Both the position numbers and the translations under genes were made by a program. From assembly GCA_965204695.1 (NCBI GenBank), contig OZ242007.1:3410001-3474000 (forward strand): a stretch of 64,000 bases of DNA, in the 5' to 3' direction. How positions within the stretch are numbered: the first letter of the stretch is position 1; each line of letters starts with the position of its first letter. This document shows, one piece after another, positions 20,408-28,081 of this stretch. This DNA comes from JAHEKD01 sp965204695. GTDB lineage: Bacteria > Pseudomonadota > Gammaproteobacteria > Arenicellales > JAHEKD01. Under the pieces are notes generated by a model. The model made no database searches. It saw only the letters and a program-made list of their open reading frames with translations, and was not told the DNA's origin.

Positions 20408-20635
20408 ATGAACCTAAGCGAAACAGCACAATTACTGTATGAGAAATACGGACAGTTAACGCTCACTACTGAGCAGCTTGCAGAAGTTCTGCACTACAAG
20501 ACTCCCAGAGTCTTGCTCAATGCCATCAGTGCTGAGCGTTGTCCAGTACCCACATACAAATGCGGAAAGCTCCGTGTTGCAGATATCCGTGATATCGCGG
20601 AATATATGGATAGGAGAAGAAGCGGGCTGATTTAG
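20408..20635 (+). CDS. PrtN/AlpA-like HTH protein (75 aa), left copy
   Basis: Start ATG 20408 (MNLSETAQLL) is set by comparison with the paralog at 38554-38781, which has the same length and about 80% similar residues. TLTTEQLAEVLHYKTPRVLL and KLRVADIRDIAEYMDRRR match the layout of pyocin activator PrtN and AlpA-type winged-helix proteins. It is probably a DNA-binding activator or excision factor of the element. No integrase follows this copy, unlike the right-hand one. Confidence 0.75.
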   Translation: MNLSETAQLLYEKYGQLTLTTEQLAEVLHYKTPRVLLNAISAERCPVPTYKCGKLRVADIRDIAEYMDRRRSGLI

Positions 20636-20639
20636 CCCA

Positions 20640-20668
20640 AAGGCCGGGAAAACCTCTCGGCCTTTTCC
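20640..20668 (+). terminator. Terminator after left HTH gene
   Basis: AAGGCCG pairs with CGGCCTT (20640-20646 with 20658-20664), followed by TTCCTT. It lies five bases after the stop. Confidence 0.7.
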
Positions 20669-20862
20669 TTAATAAAAATATCGCTCAAAATAATTTGCAT
20701 GCAGATATTGGAACTTCAATGATATTTGACAATAGCCGAATTCAGGCGCTCGATAAAGTTAAAACCTTATTTCAAGTAAGCGAACATAATATTTTTCTGT
20801 CCTGAAGTATGGATGTTAGTATTATGACCAGTTAATTAAAGATTTTTTGATAGATCTTAATA

Positions 20863-23088
20863 GTGAAGAAAACAAAAACACCTTTCAGACCTCGTGCAAG
20901 AATTTTAGAGTTGCTTGGTGAGCAGCTGATTAAAAATCATACATTAGCTCTTTTTGAATTGATTAAAAATTCATACGACGCAGATGCAAAGCAGGTTATT
21001 TTAACTTTATTGGATATTGAAAATTCTGAAGGAGAAATAGAGATTCAAGACGATGGGATCGGAATGGATTTTGACACCGTCAAAAATATTTGGATGGAAC
21101 CTGCCCATGGACATAAAGCAGAAAGCCGAGAAGCAGGTATCAAAACCTCTAGAGGAAGGCTCCCTATTGGAGAGAAGGGCGTGGGTCGATTTGCGGTTCA
21201 TAGGTTGGCTCAAAAAATATCCTTAGTCACGAAAAGTGATGAATTTGATGAGGTTGTTGTAGATATAAATTGGAAAGATATTGAATCCAAGACTTATCTG
21301 GACGATGCAAAAATTGAAATACGCGAAAGAAAAGCGGAGGTTTTTAAAAATAACAAGACAGGTACGCGTATTACGTTATCAGGACTTAAACAACGTTGGC
21401 GTAGAGGCGATATTCGCAGGCTGTATCGGTCTGTGTTTTCTATGACATCCCCAGACTGGAGGGAGTCTGTATCAGAATTCGATGAAGTTGTACCTCTAAA
21501 GAGAGATATTTTTAAAGTCAAATTTGATTTGGATCCTCAAGCTGACTGGCTTGAAGGATTGATAAAGCCCGAGGTCATCAGGGAGCAAGCAATGTTTTTC
21601 TATGATTTTCTAATTGACGACTTTGGCTTTTCTTGGCGCTACAGATTTAAACCATTAGCCGGTTTGGAATCCGATTTTAAAAATTTTATATCTTCACGCA
21701 ATATTGAAGGCAAGAATGAAATGTCATTTGAGTTTTTCAATTTAAAACCACCCAAAGAAGGTGATAAATGGAGAGGCAGACATAGACAACCAAGGAAAGG
21801 AGAGGTTGGGAATTTATTGCGAGAGTTGGGAGTTGGGCCAATCCGCGGGAGAATTGCAGGATTTGATCTGGATAAGGAAATACTTGCTAACTATTTAGTT
21901 GATGATAATTTTGATAGTAAACGGTATGACAAGGACGGATTGATTAAATTTCTTAGGGTTCAAGGAGGAATTAAGGTATATCGTGATGGCATGCGCGTTT
22001 ATAACTATGGGGAAGAGGGAAATGACTGGTTAGGATTGGATCATAGGCGGTTCCAACGTCCTGCAAAGAGATTAAGTAACAATCTTGTATTGGGAGAAAT
22101 TTATCTGAATTTAGAGGAAAGTTTAGGTTTAAAAGAACAGACAAACCGTGAAGGATTTATTGAAAATGAAGCCTATCAAGAACTTAAATACGCAATACTC
22201 TGTGCTCTGATTAAGTTTGAGGTTGAGCGTGAAAAGGATAAAGACAAAATTAAAAAATGTTTTGAATCAAAGAAAACAAATATTAAAAAGCCTAAGGGTA
22301 GAGATGTAGAAGAAAGCATTCAGATATTAAAGCAAAAAATAATCGAAAAAAATTCACACGAAGAGTTATTTGATCAAGTTAAGTATATTGAAAAAACATA
22401 TATTGATACTAGAGATGTCTTATTGTCAGCAGTCGGCTCAGGTTTAGGCTTGACAACCGTATTTCATGAAATTGAGAGAGGTGTTAGAGGACTTTATCGG
22501 GCTATAGAGAATGACCGTCCAATTAATGATTTGCTTTCCATGGCAAAAAGCCTAAATGAATTATTAAAAGGTTCGACTTATTTGGTTTCTAAAAATGAAA
22601 GACAAATTTTAAATGCCTCAGAAATAGTACAGTATGCGTTATTCAGTACAAGAGAAAGATTTGAATATCATAATATCCCGTTTGGTAATGGATTTGATTC
22701 TATGCAAGATTTGGACTTCAAAGTAAAGGGCATCCGGAGAATGTATACTGCCTCGCTTGTTAACCTCATAGATAATTCCATTCATTGGGTTAAGATGAAT
22801 TCTGGTATTAACTCGCGAAAAGACCAACTGATTTGGATAGGGCCAAGTCATGAATTTGAGTCACCCGGTATAATCGTTGCTGACAGTGGACCAGGTTTTG
22901 AGGATGATCCGGAAGATTTAGTGAAGCCTTTTTTTACGCGTCGATCTGAAGGCATGGGTATCGGATTGTATTATTGTAATATGGTCATGAAAAGTCATGG
23001 TGGGCGATTAGCATTTCCCAATAATAATGATCATGAAATTCCAAAGCTGTGCGATGGTGCTGTGGTCGCAATGGTATTTAATAATTAA
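20863..23088 (+). CDS. Protein with two GHKL ATPase domains, MORC/MutL-type and histidine-kinase-type (741 aa)
   Basis: The N-terminal GHKL domain shows ALFELIKNSYDADAKQ, DDGIGMDFDTV and GEKGVGRFAVHRLA (about residues 25-115). This order is seen in MORC, MutL and Hsp90-like ATPases of restriction contexts. A middle domain of about 350 residues follows. Then comes an H-box-like VFHEIERGVRGL near residue 534 and a second ATPase of sensor-kinase type: NLIDNSIHWV (about 634), DSGPGFED (about 673) and GMGIGLYYCN (about 696). No membrane segment, so cytoplasmic. The start is GTG 20863. It is 8 bp from a receiver-domain gene, implying ATP-driven signalling to that protein. The double architecture is unusual; phosphotransfer is inferred. 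Confidence 0.82.
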   Translation: MKKTKTPFRPRARILELLGEQLIKNHTLALFELIKNSYDADAKQVILTLLDIENSEGEIEIQDDGIGMDFDTVKNIWMEPAHGHKAESREAGIKTSRGRLPIGEKGVGRFAVHRLAQKISLVTKSDEFDEVVVDINWKDIESKTYLDDAKIEIRERKAEVFKNNKTGTRITLSGLKQRWRRGDIRRLYRSVFSMTSPDWRESVSEFDEVVPLKRDIFKVKFDLDPQADWLEGLIKPEVIREQAMFFYDFLIDDFGFSWRYRFKPLAGLESDFKNFISSRNIEGKNEMSFEFFNLKPPKEGDKWRGRHRQPRKGEVGNLLRELGVGPIRGRIAGFDLDKEILANYLVDDNFDSKRYDKDGLIKFLRVQGGIKVYRDGMRVYNYGEEGNDWLGLDHRRFQRPAKRLSNNLVLGEIYLNLEESLGLKEQTNREGFIENEAYQELKYAILCALIKFEVEREKDKDKIKKCFESKKTNIKKPKGRDVEESIQILKQKIIEKNSHEELFDQVKYIEKTYIDTRDVLLSAVGSGLGLTTVFHEIERGVRGLYRAIENDRPINDLLSMAKSLNELLKGSTYLVSKNERQILNASEIVQYALFSTRERFEYHNIPFGNGFDSMQDLDFKVKGIRRMYTASLVNLIDNSIHWVKMNSGINSRKDQLIWIGPSHEFESPGIIVADSGPGFEDDPEDLVKPFFTRRSEGMGIGLYYCNMVMKSHGGRLAFPNNNDHEIPKLCDGAVVAMVFNN

Positions 23089-23096
23089 ATTAAAAA

Positions 23097-24524
23097 GTGG
23101 ACATACATCATCATAAAGTCATCGTAATAGACGATAATGAGGATGAAGGTAAGCAAATCGTTGATGCTTTATGGGCGGCCCATATACCAGTACATTTTTT
23201 TCATTATGATGATCCAAAGGTTGTAGAAGCAAGTGCTAATAATTTAAAACATATTGGTATTAGAGCTGTACTTCTTGATATAAATTTAACGGATGGACCA
23301 GTCGGAAAAAGTGACTATTTGGCAGCAGCTAAGGCAATTGAATTATTAATTAGCGAAAATAACGGGCCGTGGGTTTTAATTACCTGGACATCCTATCAAG
23401 ATAAAACAGATGAGTTGCTAGAATTTTTTAACACACGTTTACAGCAAAATCTCAGGCCAATAGGAACAAAATCTTTAAATAAAGAAGACTATCAAAGCCA
23501 AGACTCTCAGTTAGATAAGCAGATACTCAAACTTTTTTCTGAATATACCGTGTTCAAATTTCTCAAGCATTGGGAGTTGGCGGTAAATCATTGTGCGGCA
23601 GAAGCTATATTTGAGGTAAGTAATCTAGCTTATGAGAACGATCTTGAAAAATTTGAAAGCAGGTTGTTTTGGTTGCTTGAATCTTTAAGTATTGCTGAGA
23701 GGGGTAGACATGATACTCCAGATGATAAGGTTCAGGCCCTTCACACAATTTTATCAAATATATTAAAAGATAGGCTCACTCAGTTTGAGCCTCAACTGGA
23801 TTGGCCGGATCATCCTTCTTTGCCTCCAGAGGATGATGAGGAGAAAATCTGGAGAAGTCGCATAAATACAATGCTTCATCTTGAAATGGGTGATAAAGGT
23901 AAATCAACAGGGACTGGAAAGATTTATCAACTGCCTTTAGCTTCAGGAATGGAGCGAGACGATAATGGTGATGAAAGATTAAACATATCTAATGCTACAG
24001 GCTCAATTGCTTTGCCTATAAGAATATCCAGTGATCAGGAGTATGCTAAATTTATTCGAAAATATTTTTTAACTTTTAAAAGAGATGAGAGAGGGATTAA
24101 GCAAGAAGTGACATCTTCCGGGGAATTGGTGCTAGTTGATGTCACACCGCCTTGTGACCATGCACAAAAAAAGGTTTTTTGGAGAAAATTTATTGTAGGC
24201 TTGAAACTACCTTGCTCTTATGAAAAACATTTATGGCTGATTAAAAGGACAAGTAATGAAGCCGGTGAAAAAATTGAAGAGCGAATAGATGGGCAATTGG
24301 GTGGGGATTATTTGTGGGTTACACCCAATTTTTTCGATGGTGAGAAAGATCAGTCTTTCTTGATAGTTGTGAACTCAAAGTTAACTTTATCTATTGATGA
24401 TGAAATCGATGTCATTCAGCAGCTGGGTTATAACCTATCGGGCAGAATCAGGGAACAACTCATGCAGAGTTTATTTGACTGGTTGAGAAATCAAATTACT
24501 CGTTCAGGTTTTACCTGCTTATAA
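23097..24524 (+). CDS. Receiver-domain protein with large unknown C-terminal region (475 aa)
   Basis: Residues 1-115 form a REC-like domain: KVIVIDDNEDEG (acidic pair), AVLLDINLTDG (phospho-acceptor Asp near residue 60) and WVLITWTS. The remaining 350 residues are not a known DNA-binding output domain; LVLVDVTPPCDHAQKK near residue 345 is a striking Cys/His/Asp stretch. The gene starts at GTG 23097, eight bases after the double-GHKL gene, and ends two bases before vsr, so the three are translationally linked. It is likely the effector or adaptor controlled by the ATPase. The output activity is unknown. Confidence 0.75.
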   Translation: MDIHHHKVIVIDDNEDEGKQIVDALWAAHIPVHFFHYDDPKVVEASANNLKHIGIRAVLLDINLTDGPVGKSDYLAAAKAIELLISENNGPWVLITWTSYQDKTDELLEFFNTRLQQNLRPIGTKSLNKEDYQSQDSQLDKQILKLFSEYTVFKFLKHWELAVNHCAAEAIFEVSNLAYENDLEKFESRLFWLLESLSIAERGRHDTPDDKVQALHTILSNILKDRLTQFEPQLDWPDHPSLPPEDDEEKIWRSRINTMLHLEMGDKGKSTGTGKIYQLPLASGMERDDNGDERLNISNATGSIALPIRISSDQEYAKFIRKYFLTFKRDERGIKQEVTSSGELVLVDVTPPCDHAQKKVFWRKFIVGLKLPCSYEKHLWLIKRTSNEAGEKIEERIDGQLGGDYLWVTPNFFDGEKDQSFLIVVNSKLTLSIDDEIDVIQQLGYNLSGRIREQLMQSLFDWLRNQITRSGFTCL

Positions 24525-24526
24525 AA

Positions 24527-24934
24527 ATGTCAGATGTTTTGACATCAAAACAACGAAGTTATTGTATGTCCCAGATAAAAGGGAGTAACACCAAGCCCGA
24601 GAATAGGCTTAGAAAAGCTCTCTGGTCTCGGGGACTTCGATACAGAATAAAAAATAAACTTCCAGGAAAGCCAGACGTCGTATTGCCAAGATTTAAAATT
24701 GCTGTATTCGTTGATGGTTGTTTTTGGCATAAATGCCCGGAGCATTTTAAGTCACCCAAAACAAATAAGGATTTCTGGCAAAAAAAAATTGCTGAAAATG
24801 TTGAGAGAGATAAAGTTAATAACAAAAAATTGGAAAGTATAGGTTGGACAGTTTTTAGGTTTTGGGAACATGACATCAAGAATAATCTTGACGAATGTGT
24901 ATTAAAGATTAAGGACAAGATGTCTTCGAAGTAA
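24527..24934 (+). CDS. vsr: Vsr-type very short patch endonuclease (135 aa)
   Basis: Family length is normal. SKQRSYCMSQIKGSNTKPE, KPDVVLPRFKIAVFVDGCFWHKC (read in two parts) and ESIGWTVFRFWEHDI show the Vsr core: catalytic Asp in KPDVV, and the zinc-binding/aromatic WHKCPEH. Vsr normally nicks T:G mismatches made by deamination of 5-methylcytosine, and so accompanies a Dcm-like enzyme. A cytosine methyltransferase is present 1 kb away. Here it is the third gene of an ATPase/receiver operon, so it may instead, or also, be the DNA-cleaving effector. Confidence 0.93.
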   Translation: MSDVLTSKQRSYCMSQIKGSNTKPENRLRKALWSRGLRYRIKNKLPGKPDVVLPRFKIAVFVDGCFWHKCPEHFKSPKTNKDFWQKKIAENVERDKVNNKKLESIGWTVFRFWEHDIKNNLDECVLKIKDKMSSK

Positions 24935-25080
24935 TTAAATTTTTCAGGTGATTATTATTTCAAAATTCATACTCTTCCTACCTTGATTCCATATGAATTA
25001 ATCTTTATGTACAGAGTTTTCGTATTTTTGTTTGGTAACAAAATAATTCTTCCCACTGAATTATTGTAGTTAGGTGTTAA

Positions 25081-25872
25081 ATGTCTAAGTCATTTGAACT
25101 GGTCGATCATAAGGTTGCAGAAGCAGATTTTTTTATTGAGAAACTTTGTGAAGCTGGGCTTGATTTATTTTCGGCCAGATGCTACTTCAATGCATTTGTA
25201 TCAGCTTCACGATCTATTACCTTTTCGCTTCAAGCAGTTATGAAAGACATTTCCGGTTTTAACGACTGGTACCAAGAAGTCCAGGATTCTCTTCAAAATA
25301 ATCAACTTGCAAGGTTTTTTGTTAGAGCTAGGAATGTCACACAAAAAGTAGGGGGGCATCCTGTCAATGGTGGTTATGTAAAAGCACATGATGGAAGCTC
25401 AAGCCTTGTGTTCACTAGCAGTCAAGAATTTCCTCATGTTCCGTCACAGGATGTTGCGTCAGCATGTAAAGACTATTTGTCTTTTTTAGTGGATATTATA
25501 TTGGTGTGTTACGAGAAGTTCGGAAAGATTATTGATCCTGAAATGTATTATACAGAGGAAGCCTTTGCAGAGCGTGGTCTCACAATTGATGATGCAGACG
25601 AAGAGGCTTTTGGATTTAGAGGTTGGACGCAAGCTCCTGATGTCCCAACTGAGGCGCGTTGGCAAATGATAAGAGACTATATGACTGGTTGTGAAATTGA
25701 TCACCTATTTGAAAAATATACGAAGCGAAATCGTCCAAAACCAAGCCGGGCACCAGAAAAACCTTCTTCAACCGAAGTATGGTTTCCTGAAAATCTTCGA
25801 AAAACTGGAGACGATATGGATGATCTTCGTCAATTCATTGATTCTCTAAAAAAGAGCAAGAAAACTCAATAA
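25081..25872 (+). CDS. Unknown helical protein of the defence locus (263 aa), possibly HEPN-like
   Basis: The first 150 residues are helical with CYFNAFVSASRSITFSLQAV, LARFFVRARNVTQKVGGH and a third helix DYLSFLVDIILVCYEKF. This arrangement resembles HEPN-type four-helix bundles, in which R...N/H residues act in RNA cleavage. The exact Rx4-6H motif is not met, so this is only a suggestion. The C-terminal part is charged and Pro-rich, ending in a Lys tail. It is 146 bp after vsr on the same strand and convergent with the methyltransferase gene. Confidence 0.55.
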   Translation: MSKSFELVDHKVAEADFFIEKLCEAGLDLFSARCYFNAFVSASRSITFSLQAVMKDISGFNDWYQEVQDSLQNNQLARFFVRARNVTQKVGGHPVNGGYVKAHDGSSSLVFTSSQEFPHVPSQDVASACKDYLSFLVDIILVCYEKFGKIIDPEMYYTEEAFAERGLTIDDADEEAFGFRGWTQAPDVPTEARWQMIRDYMTGCEIDHLFEKYTKRNRPKPSRAPEKPSSTEVWFPENLRKTGDDMDDLRQFIDSLKKSKKTQ

Positions 25873-25926
25873 ACTCACTGAAATTAAAGTTCTAGTGATT
25901 CCTGAATTCACGCAATGAATAGTATT

Positions 25927-26907
25927 TTAGGATGCAATTAGATATCTCTTTTGATCTAACAAGTTGATTTTTTTAAAAATCGTTTCCATAACAGGTGAGC
26001 AAACACCATTCCCACATAGTTTGATTTTATCCCGTCGGCTTCCGTTTGAAAGCTTGTGGGATTTTCCTGCACCCATTGCAATCAATAGTTCATCCGGTTG
26101 GAGCATTCTCAAAAGTGGAGTTTCGTCTTCCCATGTTACCAAGCCAAATCTATCAATTGTAGTTATTGTCCGCAGAGGGGAATCAATGGATTGCCATCCT
26201 CCGGCATAATCTGAACCATAATAGACGATTAAAAACGGCACGTTTTTACCGAGTTCTTTAATTGCCCTTTCAGCTCTTTCAATTGTGGCTTCTGCCCGAC
26301 CTTTTGAATAAAGAGGCTTACTTTTATATTTCTTATTCCACTGGATAATTGACTTGGCAGTTTTCCTTCTTTTTCTGTTTAATGAAATCAATTCAGATTT
26401 TGTGATCTGATACCCATCCAAGCTACCAATCAGGAACATTCTTTTGCGTGACTGCGGTGTGCCAAAGTCAGAAGCATTCAGAAGCATATCGCTTACAGCA
26501 TACCCTTGGGATTCAATCGTCTTTATTAATTCCGCATGTCTGCCCCAGTTTTTCATGCGATTAACGTTTTCCAAGATTATCCATCTAGGCTTCATTGCCT
26601 GAATCCAGGGAATAATATCTATAGCAGTTTCCCGGCTTTTTTCACATACTGGACGATTACCTCTTGCAATAGAATGTGAAGTGCATTCAGGAGATGTCAG
26701 AAGAATGTCAGGCTTGTATTTTTTGGATAACTGCTTAGGGTTTAGGCTCTGGATTGTGTTACACAAGACATCTGCTTCAGGAAAGTTATCTTTATAAGTC
26801 TTTGCTGCGAGTTCCCAAGCATCAACAGCCAGTATAGGGGATCCTCCTGCATTCACCGCTCCTCTGGCGCCAAAACCTCCACCACTGAATAAATCCACGA
26901 ATTTCAA
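25927..26907 (-). CDS. DNA cytosine-5 methyltransferase, PEC-type catalytic loop (326 aa)
   Basis: Motif I FVDLFSGGGFGARGAVNAGG binds S-adenosylmethionine. Motif IV is LLTSPECTSHS, with the catalytic Cys near residue 77 in P-E-C rather than the usual P-P-C. Motif VI is WIILENVNRM; the target-recognition area spans about residues 170-260; motifs IX/X (LLIAMGAGKSHKLSNGS, IKLCGNGVC) are present. The full family length is covered. It is convergent with the unknown helical gene and completes the set ATPase-receiver-Vsr-methyltransferase. The recognition sequence cannot be read from the protein. A short frame overlaps its 5' end (26822-27052) but is not called. Confidence 0.92.
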   Translation of the reverse strand: MKFVDLFSGGGFGARGAVNAGGSPILAVDAWELAAKTYKDNFPEADVLCNTIQSLNPKQLSKKYKPDILLTSPECTSHSIARGNRPVCEKSRETAIDIIPWIQAMKPRWIILENVNRMKNWGRHAELIKTIESQGYAVSDMLLNASDFGTPQSRKRMFLIGSLDGYQITKSELISLNRKRRKTAKSIIQWNKKYKSKPLYSKGRAEATIERAERAIKELGKNVPFLIVYYGSDYAGGWQSIDSPLRTITTIDRFGLVTWEDETPLLRMLQPDELLIAMGAGKSHKLSNGSRRDKIKLCGNGVCSPVMETIFKKINLLDQKRYLIAS

Positions 26908-27307
26908 CTATATTTTCCAATCTTGTGTGTGAACTTAATTCTACCAGGTCATTGTGCTTATTAAAAATTATTTGTCTAAACACTAGATCCAGTTTGGCAA
27001 GCCGTTCATCGGCAGGAAACATAACGATACTGTAATAGATTTCTGTAAGCATGATTGAGATTATGATGATTAAAACTGAATTAGCCTGTGTAAACTCATC
27101 AAAAACTTATGTTAAATACTGGATAAAAATGGGATTTATTCAGGAATTTCTTCAAGCGTTTAAATTCCAATTCTTGCCGGTATAAGGCGAAAATTTCACC
27201 TGTTATTGAGATACAAGCGTAAATTCGATAACAAAAATTAGGTATCCTTAATAAGAATCCACCCTTTAACTCAAAAAAAGAAAAACCATCTTGTAGTATG
27301 AATCTTA
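26908..27307. other. Intergenic region between methyltransferase and lipoprotein genes
   Basis: About 400 bp, AT-rich. It holds the methyltransferase promoter region and the 3' side of the lipoprotein gene. A 76-codon minus-strand frame at 26822-27052 overlaps the methyltransferase start. Its upstream 50 codons look moderately protein-like, but no start site or family supports it. Confidence 0.45.
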
Positions 27308-28081
27308 CTAATTCTTTCTTGTCAGTATGGATCCAAATGTATCTAAAAGTTTAGAAGCAAGATCGATAATATTATTTAAATCTGCGTTAGAGCTAAAATC
27401 TGAAACTATCGTTTTAATACTGTCCTTAAATCCACACTCTTTGTTGTAGATTTGTTCGTTCTTTTCGATCATTGCACTATTAAAATGTAGTCCAATTTCA
27501 TGTTCGAGACAGCCGTCATTGGTAAAGTTACTGAAAGCTAGTACGGAATTTAACTGATAGTCTTGTTGGGGAACATTACTATAAGTTCCATAATCTATTA
27601 AATATAGTTCGATTTCGTCGTATTTCTCTAATCGAGCTTTAAATCTTAAAGGGTTAGATAGGATGCTTGTAACAATAATTACTTTGTACTTATCAATGTT
27701 ATAGTTTTCATAAACATCTGGAAAAATTTTTTTAAGAGCAAATATTGCATTAGAGTCAATAATTTTGCCATTACCATCTTGTCCTATAAATGCAATTAAA
27801 TGACTTTTTTGATCATGAATCTTGTTCTTTGCAAGTATTTTTAATCTTTCTACTTGTTGTTTATTAGAGTTAACCCACCGGTCATTAATAAAAAATACAT
27901 AGGTCACCAGATTTGTATTCCTTTCTATCAGTTGAGTAGATCTACCCGTGCCTGTGCTCCAAATTTCCACGTAGTTAATAGGTACGTATTTATCTGTGTC
28001 TATCTGGATATTTTTTTCAACAGACTGACATGCAGTCATCAACAAAACTAATGTAATAGATATTAAAATTTTACCTGACAT
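27308..28081 (-). CDS. Lipoprotein coupled to the CHAT protein (about 257 aa)
   Basis: The start is ATG 28081 (MSGKILISITLVLLMTACQS): a lipoprotein signal with lipobox LMTAC, so the mature protein is lipid-anchored at Cys 18. The mature part is a mixed alpha-beta domain (HLIAFIGQDGNGKII, KVIIVTSILSN, IELYLIDYG) that loosely resembles a Rossmann-like fold. Two later Cys (DGCLEHE, KECGFKD) could form a disulphide. The start overlaps the end of the CHAT gene by 11 bases, so translation is coupled. It may anchor, guide or be cut by the peptidase. No family is recognised. Confidence 0.7.
   Translation of the reverse strand: MSGKILISITLVLLMTACQSVEKNIQIDTDKYVPINYVEIWSTGTGRSTQLIERNTNLVTYVFFINDRWVNSNKQQVERLKILAKNKIHDQKSHLIAFIGQDGNGKIIDSNAIFALKKIFPDVYENYNIDKYKVIIVTSILSNPLRFKARLEKYDEIELYLIDYGTYSNVPQQDYQLNSVLAFSNFTNDGCLEHEIGLHFNSAMIEKNEQIYNKECGFKDSIKTIVSDFSSNADLNNIIDLASKLLDTFGSILTRKN

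Noticed and set aside
26822..27052. 76-codon frame overlapping the methyltransferase start
   Set aside because: Half lies antisense or out of frame to a strong gene; no family, no ribosome site.
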